Assembly (NCBI RefSeq): GCF_019175345.1
Contig: NZ_CP077717.1
Span: forward strand, 720,001-784,000
DNA: 64,000 bases
Direction: 5' to 3'
Source of the DNA: Saccharolobus shibatae B12
GTDB lineage: Archaea; Thermoproteota; Thermoprotei_A; Sulfolobales; Sulfolobaceae
The position numbers and the translations under genes are program-made. Under the pieces are notes generated by a model that did not search any database, was not told the origin of the DNA, and worked only from the letters and a program-made list of their open reading frames with translations. Below, one piece after another: positions 36,062 through 44,744 of the stretch (its first letter is position 1; the number at the start of each line of letters is the position of its first letter).

Positions 36062-37609
36062 ATGGTACTTATTGGTAAAAAGAAATCACATAATAAATTT
36101 GAAGAATTATCCTATTATCTTCAATCGATTGATGAATCGGGAATAATATCTCTTAGAGCTAACCTGGAAAATCACAATATCGTAGAGCACTATTCTCTAA
36201 AAAACTTTGACGTTGAAGTTTACATTGTCGAAAAAGAGGGGATTGGTTACTATTTAGTAAACGAACCACAGCTTGATCAGAGAGAAGAGAAGATCTTATT
36301 AGCGATTCTTGACGGTTTAATATATTCTCCCACAACTGTGGTTTCAAATAAACAAATTGACTTGGAAAAACTACAAGAAGATGTATTGAAAATTTCGGCT
36401 AAATTAGGAGTAATAGGTGACGTAAAGAGAAACTTAAAGAAATATATGTACTATATAACTCGAGAGATAAAATACTCAGTCCTACAAGTACCAATGAGTG
36501 ACCCTTTCATTGAAGAGATAGAACTAGTATCCCCAACGACACCAATTTCAGTAGTCCATAGCAGACATAGTGAATGGCCTAGATTGGAGACTAATATCAT
36601 TTTAGGGAGTGAGCTGAAGATTAGAAGAATAGTAGAGAGGCTAGCATCTTTAGGTGGGAGAAGCGTAAGTACAGCTACACCATTACAAGATTTCATGTTA
36701 CCCGAAGGTCATAGAGTTGCAGTGAGTTACGGTGAAGAAATAAGTAGAGGAACGACATTTAATATAAGAAAATTCCCAGAAAAGCCTCTAACGATTATTG
36801 ACTTGGTTTACAAGTATGGCACATTAAGCGAGCTAATGGCAGTTTACTTATGGATAATTGCTGAGGCTAAGCTATTTACATTTCTCGTAGGCCCAACTGG
36901 TAGCGGAAAGACCACTGCATTAAACTCACTATTAATGCTACTTAATCCATTAGCGAAATATTTAACGATTGAGGATACACCGGAGCTAAAATTACCTCAC
37001 AAATATTGGATACAATTCTATACTAGACCTTCAAGCTATGAAGGAAGTAAGGATATCAGTTATTATGAACTAGTCAGACTCTCCTTAAGATATAGACCAG
37101 ATTACATTATAGTAGGGGAAGTCAGAGGGAAAGAAATAGAATGGCTAGTTCAAGCTGTTGCCAGTGGTCATGGTGGGCTCACAACCTTTCATGGATCTAA
37201 TCACGTTGACTTAATAACTAGAATTAGTGGGTTATTGGGTCAGGATCTATCGTTACAATTTAAACAGCTAATTTCAGTAATTGCAATCATAAAGAGAATT
37301 GAAACTGAGAATAGAAAGATGAATAGGAAAATGATATCCATTGTTGAAAATGATGGAAACGGATTTAGGGAAGTATTTAAATATGATTATGAAAGGAAGA
37401 GCTTCCTTCCCAATAATTCAAAAGAAATTAGTAGTATACAGCTGGAAAAAGCTAGAGAATTATTAGGCTGGAGTAGGGATAAGTTGTATAAGGAGATAGA
37501 AAATAGACTATTATTACTAAGGGGGCTTGCTGAAAGGGGAGTTTACGACTACGACGCGTTGGCAAAAGAGTTAGTTAAATATTATATAAATGGTGATAGA
37601 GATGGCTGA
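36062..37609 (+). CDS. basE: BasE, type IV pilus/secretion assembly ATPase
   Basis: A 515-residue ATPase of the GspE/PilB/archaellum family. Walker A is GPTGSGKTT (277-285), the Asp box is IEDTPELKLPHKYW, Walker B is YIIVGEVRG (about 349-356) and the His box LTTFHGSNHVD follows. It hydrolyses ATP in the cytoplasm and drives assembly of BasA-C at the membrane, together with BasF. The frame is open from a GTG at 36017 overlapping basC, but the first 15 codons would be an odd stretch of Phe and Ile read from the T-rich tract. I prefer the ATG at 36062, about 26 bases after TATA-like DNA; both are possible. Confidence 0.85.
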   Translation: MVLIGKKKSHNKFEELSYYLQSIDESGIISLRANLENHNIVEHYSLKNFDVEVYIVEKEGIGYYLVNEPQLDQREEKILLAILDGLIYSPTTVVSNKQIDLEKLQEDVLKISAKLGVIGDVKRNLKKYMYYITREIKYSVLQVPMSDPFIEEIELVSPTTPISVVHSRHSEWPRLETNIILGSELKIRRIVERLASLGGRSVSTATPLQDFMLPEGHRVAVSYGEEISRGTTFNIRKFPEKPLTIIDLVYKYGTLSELMAVYLWIIAEAKLFTFLVGPTGSGKTTALNSLLMLLNPLAKYLTIEDTPELKLPHKYWIQFYTRPSSYEGSKDISYYELVRLSLRYRPDYIIVGEVRGKEIEWLVQAVASGHGGLTTFHGSNHVDLITRISGLLGQDLSLQFKQLISVIAIIKRIETENRKMNRKMISIVENDGNGFREVFKYDYERKSFLPNNSKEISSIQLEKARELLGWSRDKLYKEIENRLLLLRGLAERGVYDYDALAKELVKYYINGDRDG

Positions 37610-39578
37610 AAGAAGAATCAAATTGGCTAGCATAATCTCATATGACTTCTTGTTTCTAGTTTTACTATCGGGTTTACTAGATTTAATCATTACGTTATTT
37701 AGAGAACGAATTCTGTACGTAATTTCTAGTTTCTTTCAATATATAGTAAATAACCCTTCGGTAGCTCTAGGAGACGCATTAGGTTTTCTATTTGTCCTTC
37801 AAGCGTCGCTTTTAGGTCTATTTATTGGTGGTATAGTTATTTTAAGTATAAGTTTTACAATAAATTTAACGCGGATAAGGAGTGAATATGAAGAGGGTGT
37901 TCCTTTATCAACTATTCTGAAATCTAGGATAATTACAAGCAGTAGATTAGGTTTCATAGCAAATTGGATAAGCGAGCGTAGTAAGAGGTATATTAACGCA
38001 AGTGCTGACCTGGAAAGCCCTACTGAAGTCGGTGTTAGATACGTCGCATATTTTTTGATCTCATTACTTCTCGTAATACCGATATCACTAGCATTAAGTA
38101 TAATATTATTGTCTCCACTACCATTTCTATTATTACTTTTTCCGTTTATTTTTGTCTTTTATCCAGAACAGAAATACAAAAGTAGGGCTAGGGAAGTAAG
38201 AGATAACATCCAAGATGAGATCCCTTTCTTTGTCACCTTAATTACTATCATTAACGCCAGCGGTACGACTATATATGAGGGGATGAGAAAAATTGTGCAG
38301 TTCCCATTATTTAAAGCTATGAAAAAGGAAGCATTGCTCATTATAAGAGACATAGATTTCTTCGGAAAATCTCCGCTTGACGCTTTAGAACATAGAGCTC
38401 GATTAACGTTTAATAGAGATTACTCTTGGTTTTTAGCAGGTTATACTTCGATTATAAGGAGTGGTGGCGATATTGAAGCATACCTTTTTCAAAAAGCTAG
38501 AGAGTTTCTTAATTGGCTCCAGTTTCGTTGGAGGTTTTACTCAGAAAGAACCTCATTCCTAGGAGAATTAATAGTAATCCTATTCCTCATTTTCCCCATG
38601 TTCTTAATTGCATTAGCGTTCTTCACAAACGGTGCAGTTATATCGTTCTTGCTTGTAATACCAATATTATTTGGTACAATATTATACACAATTACAACTA
38701 GCAATAGACCTCGATATATGGATAATATAGGTCTTAACAAGATACAGCTACTAATGGCCTTTCTTGCTGCACTTCTAATAGCGGGAACAGTTGAAATATT
38801 TCTTAATGAAATATATTACGCAATTGGTTTAGGACTACTGATGTTCTCTATAGTCTCAACAATATTCATGTACAACCAAATAAGAGAAATTAATGACGTA
38901 GAGAACTCGCTACCACAATTTCTGAGAGATATTACAGAGTTCAGAAAGATAGGTTATGATCTAAATAGGGCTATTAAAACATTGGCTGGGGAAAAGAAAT
39001 ATAGAAGGGAGTTTAATAGGGTTCTAGACGAGATAGTAAAACAAGATTCCATGGGGATTCCAATAACTAGAGCTAAAATAAACACTAGAAGCTGGTTAGG
39101 CAAGTTCTCTCTTACCACTGTTCAGATATTGATAGAGGGCGGTGCGGTAAGACCAGATCTATTAGAATATCTAACTGAATTTACACTTAACTTTATACAA
39201 TCAAAGAGAGAAGCATTCTCAAGGATGAGAGCCTATCAAGTTTTAGGAATTCTTACACCTATCCTCCTAATTGCCACTATACTTATAGCGATTGTAATCA
39301 TTAGCTCATTCACAGTAGTAACTTTACCGGCAAGCACCTTGGGTGTACCTCAATTCCCAAACATAATTACCCAATTTATTTTATCTCCGTTTATCCTAGC
39401 TGAAATGTTCATATTCATTTTAATGTCGACCTTCGCCATAGGATTGCTGGTAGCTAAAGCACTATATGGTACTGTACAATACATGATAATGCCGTTAATT
39501 GGGTTAGTCCTCGCATTACTCTCAATACACTTCTTTAGCGTATTAGAACCAATAATCTTGAGATCCTTTTCGATATAA
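37602..39578 (+). CDS. basF: BasF, membrane platform protein with two T2SSF domains
   Basis: A 658-residue integral membrane protein with about nine to ten helices. Two cytoplasmic T2SSF-type segments are visible: REVRDNIQDEIPFFVTLITI and NSLPQFLRDITEFRKIGYDL, each followed by a TTIYEGMR- or RAIKTLAG-like helix. It anchors BasE and is the inner-membrane core of the bindosome assembly system. The ATG at 37602 has GGTGAT four bases upstream and overlaps the basE stop by 8 bases; an ATG four codons upstream is less likely. Confidence 0.85.
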   Translation: MAERRIKLASIISYDFLFLVLLSGLLDLIITLFRERILYVISSFFQYIVNNPSVALGDALGFLFVLQASLLGLFIGGIVILSISFTINLTRIRSEYEEGVPLSTILKSRIITSSRLGFIANWISERSKRYINASADLESPTEVGVRYVAYFLISLLLVIPISLALSIILLSPLPFLLLLFPFIFVFYPEQKYKSRAREVRDNIQDEIPFFVTLITIINASGTTIYEGMRKIVQFPLFKAMKKEALLIIRDIDFFGKSPLDALEHRARLTFNRDYSWFLAGYTSIIRSGGDIEAYLFQKAREFLNWLQFRWRFYSERTSFLGELIVILFLIFPMFLIALAFFTNGAVISFLLVIPILFGTILYTITTSNRPRYMDNIGLNKIQLLMAFLAALLIAGTVEIFLNEIYYAIGLGLLMFSIVSTIFMYNQIREINDVENSLPQFLRDITEFRKIGYDLNRAIKTLAGEKKYRREFNRVLDEIVKQDSMGIPITRAKINTRSWLGKFSLTTVQILIEGGAVRPDLLEYLTEFTLNFIQSKREAFSRMRAYQVLGILTPILLIATILIAIVIISSFTVVTLPASTLGVPQFPNIITQFILSPFILAEMFIFILMSTFAIGLLVAKALYGTVQYMIMPLIGLVLALLSIHFFSVLEPIILRSFSI

Positions 39579-39611
39579 ACGTTTATATTTTCTCTTTCCG
39601 TAATTTTATTA

Positions 39612-41132
39612 ATGCAAGATAGTTTAGGATTACTTGCAATAACTCTAGCGGTTATACTACTATTTTCCATTTTAGCTGGTGTAATAATATTAAACCATGA
39701 TGATATTACACAATTCTATAATGTTCAAGGTAATATAAATAGCGAAAAACTAAGTAAGGCTAAAGTAGGTTATTATTGGGTTGTAGAAGAGTTAAAAAAC
39801 AGAACAATTTCCTTCATACCTCATGTATATATACTAGATACTGAGGGGGTATACAATATTCAAAGCATTTTAGAAACCACATTTAACGGACAGACTTACA
39901 CATTCCCAGTCAAAAACTTGATGATCTTTACCAATGGTTCATTAGCTAAATATGGAGTAGTTTTGAGTCCGGGAGATGCAATAGTAATTAGATCAAATAT
40001 CACTAGTGGGCAAATAAGTTTTGTAAGCAATACGGGAAACTCTTTCTCCTTAGCCCTATTTCCACCCTCAGTTAAAACGCTTTTACCAAATGAATATAAC
40101 CAGAATTATACCGTCGTTGCCATAGGAAATGAGAGTATATTATCCATAAAGACAATAAATGAGAAGTTGATAGGGCCTAAAAACATTACGAGTGATGAAT
40201 TAATCTTTGACTCAACACCTCCGTTATACAATGAAACGTTCCCTCCAGTAGAATCTCCAATACCATATGATTCTTACAAGGTTGATATTACTTATTTTGA
40301 AAATGTAACCCCAGTAAAGGTTATTGATGCCAAGAATAATGAAACATATCTCATTTACTTAGGCTATGGCTACTGGATTGGTGAGGTCTATGGAAACATA
40401 GATGAAAAATCTGTACGTATTGGTTCTTTCAATATCTCCTACAATACTACATACTTCTATTACACTTATGGTCCAGTAAACTTCCTTAGTAATTACAAAA
40501 TTAATATCCACGAAGTCAGTAACGGATATGTCCCACTATGCATGATATTATATACTTACAATGTTACCAATCAAAGTTCTGGATATATTAGAATAGGAAA
40601 CTATAGTCAATTATGGATTAAGCCGAAAGCAAACGTTAATATAGCTTATACTGGCACTAGTAATATTTACTACTACTATTACGATTTTATGATAAACTAC
40701 GCCAATAATAGTAGTTTAAACTCCATCCTTATCGGAGGTTCTACTACATTCTTAGGCTATTTGCCAATAAACATAACAATAAACGTCATGGATAACCACA
40801 ATTTAAACAACACAATCTCCTCTTTTATGATAGCCTACAACAATTCACAACAATTAACTAGCTTGCCAATAATTATGAACGTTACATATAATGTTACCTC
40901 ATATTCCCCTCCATTTGTACTCAATTTTTCCTTGACTAATGTATCCCTTTCAATAATGTTTAATGGTACGTCTAACTTACCAAACTATACCTTCTATAGT
41001 TACAATCTACCTACTGTAATTCCAACAAACGAAAGTATATTGAATATTAATGGCTATACTTCATCAATGATCATTCCATTCTTTATTGTCATAGTTAATG
41101 GGAAAATAGTCGGAGAAAATTTACCTCCTTAA
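39612..41132 (+). CDS. Large membrane-anchored, heavily N-glycosylatable surface protein
   Basis: A 506-residue protein: an N-terminal helix (residues 6-27, LLAITLAVILLFSILAGVII) and a beta-rich exterior part with more than twenty N-x-S/T sequons. There is no Lys/Arg-Gly/Ala processing site before the helix, so it is probably a signal anchor, not a pilin. It has its own TATA box (about 39583-39592, 26 bases before the ATG) and follows basF by 33 bases. Its size and position suggest it is a surface partner of the bindosome. It has no recognised family. Confidence 0.65.
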   Translation: MQDSLGLLAITLAVILLFSILAGVIILNHDDITQFYNVQGNINSEKLSKAKVGYYWVVEELKNRTISFIPHVYILDTEGVYNIQSILETTFNGQTYTFPVKNLMIFTNGSLAKYGVVLSPGDAIVIRSNITSGQISFVSNTGNSFSLALFPPSVKTLLPNEYNQNYTVVAIGNESILSIKTINEKLIGPKNITSDELIFDSTPPLYNETFPPVESPIPYDSYKVDITYFENVTPVKVIDAKNNETYLIYLGYGYWIGEVYGNIDEKSVRIGSFNISYNTTYFYYTYGPVNFLSNYKINIHEVSNGYVPLCMILYTYNVTNQSSGYIRIGNYSQLWIKPKANVNIAYTGTSNIYYYYYDFMINYANNSSLNSILIGGSTTFLGYLPINITINVMDNHNLNNTISSFMIAYNNSQQLTSLPIIMNVTYNVTSYSPPFVLNFSLTNVSLSIMFNGTSNLPNYTFYSYNLPTVIPTNESILNINGYTSSMIIPFFIVIVNGKIVGENLPP

Positions 41133-41876
41133 TAAATTTATATAGTATAGGATCATTGAGGCAATTATTGCTACATCATAAGCTATAGTATTAAAAAAGA
41201 GAATTAAGATACATACCGCTAGGACGGAGTAGACATATCTCCAAAGATCCTTTGAAATCATGATACCAAATGCAGAAAAGCCCAGTGAGAATATGAGAGC
41301 TGAATAAAACCAATCTTGATAATCAAATGCAGTTGGTGGAAAAGCAGCTACTCCAATTAATGGGAAAACCTCTCTATACGTTAACCCCCTTAAATAATGC
41401 AATAAATATAAAGCCAGCATCTCGGCCATCATGGGATAGAAAAACCAGTAGCTATTTATCGAGTAGTAGAAGGCATAGTATAGCGTTAAAAACCTGGATG
41501 GACCAAATTGAGCAATACCGAAAGTAGATCCCATTAATATTTCATTCAATACTAATAGCAGTGAGAAAATGACAATATGGATTCTTTCTCCATCAAACTT
41601 CGTATTTGAAAATTTGCTTACTTTTAATAAAAAATAAACAATTAGGGGTATCATTGTGAAAGTGTTTATACCAAACGCTATTGCCAACGATAAGGTTGAT
41701 GGAGAGATTAAATAAACTGATGCCCCAATGAACATAGTTATCATCATTACGAGGGAAAAGTAGATGAAGAAGACTCCAACGTAAGTTTTTATCTTCTCTA
41801 TATAGTAAAGGATTAAGATTATGATGATAACCATAATCGAAGCTATGAACGATAAAACTATTAGTTCATCTGACAC
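41121..41876 (-). CDS. Polytopic membrane protein, unknown function
   Basis: A 251-residue protein with about eight helices. I do not recognise a family. It converges with the glycoprotein gene, overlapping it by 12 bases, so it is probably not part of the bas operon. MMAEMLALYLLHYLRGL and FNTIAYDVAIIASMI are typical spans. It has few charged residues outside the loops. Confidence 0.6.
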   Translation of the reverse strand: MSDELIVLSFIASIMVIIIILILYYIEKIKTYVGVFFIYFSLVMMITMFIGASVYLISPSTLSLAIAFGINTFTMIPLIVYFLLKVSKFSNTKFDGERIHIVIFSLLLVLNEILMGSTFGIAQFGPSRFLTLYYAFYYSINSYWFFYPMMAEMLALYLLHYLRGLTYREVFPLIGVAAFPPTAFDYQDWFYSALIFSLGFSAFGIMISKDLWRYVYSVLAVCILILFFNTIAYDVAIIASMILYYINLLRR

Positions 41877-41959
41877 ATGCGACTTATTTTATATTAAAAA
41901 TAAAAAATTATATTGCGACTTACGGAAAACCTTTTATATAATGTGTCTTCATTTATAGT

Positions 41960-42352
41960 ATGAATCCTTTTAAAAAAGAAAAAACATATCCTAAACAAGT
42001 TGATTTAAATAAGGTAGTTAATGAGTTTGTATCTTACCTAAATAGCGATAAATGGAAAGTACAACAAAAAGTAGAGGGAAATAAGGCAATAGTTCAAGCA
42101 CAGAAAGGTGGAATATTAAGAGACATAATCGCTGCAGATAGAGCTTTAACGTTTACATTTGAGAATACACCTCAAGGTCTTAAGGTAACTGCAGGAGTAG
42201 GCAGTTGGATAAAGAATTTGGCAATAACTGCAGTAGAAACACTTTTACTATCTGAATTATTCCTAGTAGTTGACGTACCGGAAATGTTATGGAACCAACA
42301 TGTTGAATCACAGCTTATGAAAAAAATAGATGAAATAGTACAAAGATCATAA
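41960..42352 (+). CDS. Conserved hypothetical protein, possibly lipid- or membrane-associated
   Basis: A 130-residue protein with a very basic start (MNPFKKEKTYPKQ) and two beta-rich segments around residues 35-80 (KWKVQQKVEGNKAIVQAQK). One hydrophobic stretch at 85-105 (NLAITAVETLLLSELFLVV) could lie on the membrane. It resembles Sulfolobales-specific proteins of unknown role. A TATA-like ttttatata lies 26 bases before the ATG. It ends one base from the convergent aminopeptidase gene. Confidence 0.6.
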   Translation: MNPFKKEKTYPKQVDLNKVVNEFVSYLNSDKWKVQQKVEGNKAIVQAQKGGILRDIIAADRALTFTFENTPQGLKVTAGVGSWIKNLAITAVETLLLSELFLVVDVPEMLWNQHVESQLMKKIDEIVQRS

Positions 42353-42353
42353 T

Positions 42354-44708
42354 TTATGGCATCTTCTTTTTTAATCGAGAATATATTTTTATCCTTTCTT
42401 CAGATTCTTTGATAGGCCTTTCGATCTCCTTAAACTTCACCTTTTCGAGAAAGTCTATAATTTCTTTAGGTTTATCTACACCACAGAATGACATACTCCT
42501 AACTATAGAACCTAAACCCCAAGGACCTCCATAAACCGTATTTATAAATTTCTTAACTTCATCAAAATTATTCATCATATACCCACATACTTCCTCCCTT
42601 ATATGTGGATTATGTACTAGTGAAGATATAACGAATCTAGTATCTTGAGCCTTTATAGTCCTATTAAATATTAATGAGAAAACCTTGTTTACAATTGATG
42701 GGTCACGAAGTGAAGAAATTGCACTCAACATTCTATTCTTCTCCTCATCTATGGTATACTTCTTATACTTTTCTAGAAGAGTGTTGAAATCGTTAGTAGT
42801 GACTGCATAAGCTATTGCAACAGCCTCCTTCATGTTACTATCTATATTTTCATATTGATCAAATAGGGTAGATAACCCTAATGCAAACTCTTCATCCATT
42901 GTAGCTAAAGCATTGATAATTGCTGAGTACGCTAATTTGCCTAAGTCATCATTAAATTTCCTAAATATCTTCACTTGATTAACTAGAAAATCTTTTCCAT
43001 AATGTTTCTTAAATAGATAGTATAATGTTAGAAGTTGGGAGGTAATCTCCCTTGATACGAAAGAGTTAGAAGTATTTGTAAATCTGCTAAGTAAATCAAA
43101 GTACGTCCTTGCGTCTATCAAATCAGCCAATAGGAAATTCCAATAATCATTAACCAGCCCTAACTCCTCATAAACATTATGCTTGGACGAAAAAGCTAAA
43201 TCAAGAGAATCATAAAGCACCCTATAAAATCCAGTCCTATTTACATTAACCTTAATACTCTTCAAACCCTCTTCTAACTTTATTTCAGTAGATTCCTTAT
43301 CTAAAAGAAGAGTGTTAAATTTACCGTTAATCTCATATGTAAGTGGAACCTTGTACGTCTCATTTAACCCACTATCAAGGAGCATAAATCTCTTTTGAGA
43401 AAACCTAATGGAATTACTATAAGTGTTAACAAAAATTACAGGGTAACCGGGTTTTGTAATCCAATCAGCCATAATCTCCCCTATATTCTGCCCAGCCGCC
43501 TTGGAAATAGAATCCCACAAATCCTTGCCCTCTGCATTGCCAAATTTGAATGAATTTAGGTAATTAACTACACCCCTTCTGAAATTCTCCTCACCAACAT
43601 AAGCTTCAATCATCCTCAAAATACTAGCCCCCTTACCATAGCTAATATTATCAAACATTTGCTCGATTTCATGTGGATCCCTTACATGTGTCTCTATTGG
43701 GTGTGTAGTAGTGAGGGAATCATCTTCCAGCGCGCTTAAAGTTTCGCTGTAAATAAGATGACCTTCACTATCCCATTGTGGAAATAAATACTTTAGACTC
43801 TTAAAACTCATGAAAGTTGCGAAACTCTCGTTTAACCATAAATCATCCCACCACTTCAAAGTAACCAAATTACCAAACCATTGGTGAGCTAACTCATGAG
43901 CAACAACCTCAGCAACCCTAAACTTCTGATAAACAGAAGAAGAATCATCAGCCAATAAAGCAGTCTCCCTAAAAGTAATTGCCCCCCAATTCTCCATAGC
44001 CCCAGCTGCAAACTCTGGAACTTGTATCAAATGAACTTTCGGTAATTGATAAGGTATCTCAAAATAATTTTCGTAAAACTCGATAACCTTTCTGGCAACG
44101 TTAATTGCGAATAGTCCTCTCTTCGACTTTCCAGGGACTGTAGCCAATATTATGGTAGGTCTCTTTGAGTCATCTGCAATTTCCTCAAAATCGTCTATTC
44201 CTAAGTATAGCAGATATGTAGACATCCTAGGAGTTTCTTGAAAATGATAAATTACCTTACCGTTTGCATCCTCTTCTATTTTCTCAACCGGCATGTTCGA
44301 TATTACCTTTAATCCCTTCTCTACTCTAACACTTAATCTAAATCTTGCTTTCATTGCAGGGTGATCAAAACATGGGATAAATCTTCTAGCATATATCGCC
44401 TCAAACTGTGTTGTAATCATTCCTTTGCCATTATATGGAGCGACGTAAATTCCCAAAATTGAATCACGAGAAGCTTTTCCTTTAAACCTTACTTCAAGTT
44501 CTCTTTCAACCTTATCATAAATTATTAATTTCTCACCTTTTGCTTCAAATTTAACCTCTCTACCATCGGATTTCACACTTTCTATTTCGAGATTGAGATT
44601 ATCAAGCTCTAATTTTTCTTCGTTTGAGGTAAGGTATATTTTCTCTATGCCTTCATAATCATATCCATTAAAATCCAGAAAAATTTCATACTTCTCCACG
44701 TTTTGCAT
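42354..44708 (-). CDS. ape2: M1-family zinc aminopeptidase (tricorn-interacting-factor-like)
   Basis: A 784-residue M1 peptidase. GAMEN (236-240) is the substrate-anchoring motif, HELAHQWFG has His271, Glu272 and His275, and Glu294 in WLNESFA completes the zinc site. It removes N-terminal amino acids from peptides made by the proteasome. It shares a 36-base region of interleaved promoters with the GH116 gene. A second peptidase, the S9 enzyme, is at 28467. Confidence 0.93.
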   Translation of the reverse strand: MQNVEKYEIFLDFNGYDYEGIEKIYLTSNEEKLELDNLNLEIESVKSDGREVKFEAKGEKLIIYDKVERELEVRFKGKASRDSILGIYVAPYNGKGMITTQFEAIYARRFIPCFDHPAMKARFRLSVRVEKGLKVISNMPVEKIEEDANGKVIYHFQETPRMSTYLLYLGIDDFEEIADDSKRPTIILATVPGKSKRGLFAINVARKVIEFYENYFEIPYQLPKVHLIQVPEFAAGAMENWGAITFRETALLADDSSSVYQKFRVAEVVAHELAHQWFGNLVTLKWWDDLWLNESFATFMSFKSLKYLFPQWDSEGHLIYSETLSALEDDSLTTTHPIETHVRDPHEIEQMFDNISYGKGASILRMIEAYVGEENFRRGVVNYLNSFKFGNAEGKDLWDSISKAAGQNIGEIMADWITKPGYPVIFVNTYSNSIRFSQKRFMLLDSGLNETYKVPLTYEINGKFNTLLLDKESTEIKLEEGLKSIKVNVNRTGFYRVLYDSLDLAFSSKHNVYEELGLVNDYWNFLLADLIDARTYFDLLSRFTNTSNSFVSREITSQLLTLYYLFKKHYGKDFLVNQVKIFRKFNDDLGKLAYSAIINALATMDEEFALGLSTLFDQYENIDSNMKEAVAIAYAVTTNDFNTLLEKYKKYTIDEEKNRMLSAISSLRDPSIVNKVFSLIFNRTIKAQDTRFVISSLVHNPHIREEVCGYMMNNFDEVKKFINTVYGGPWGLGSIVRSMSFCGVDKPKEIIDFLEKVKFKEIERPIKESEERIKIYSRLKKKMP

Positions 44709-44744
44709 ACCTATATAAATAGAAGTGTAAATAAAAAATTAGTG
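44709..44744. promoter_or_regulatory. Interleaved divergent promoters of the aminopeptidase and GH116 genes
   Basis: Only 36 bases separate the two start codons. On the plus strand tatataaat (44712-44720) is 26 bases before the GTG/ATG of the GH116 gene. On the minus strand a TATA-like attttttattta (about 44728-44738) is 26 bases before the aminopeptidase ATG. Each TATA box lies inside the other promoter, so both genes would start near their first codon and one polymerase complex would block the other. Positions are seen; exclusion is inferred. Confidence 0.6.
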
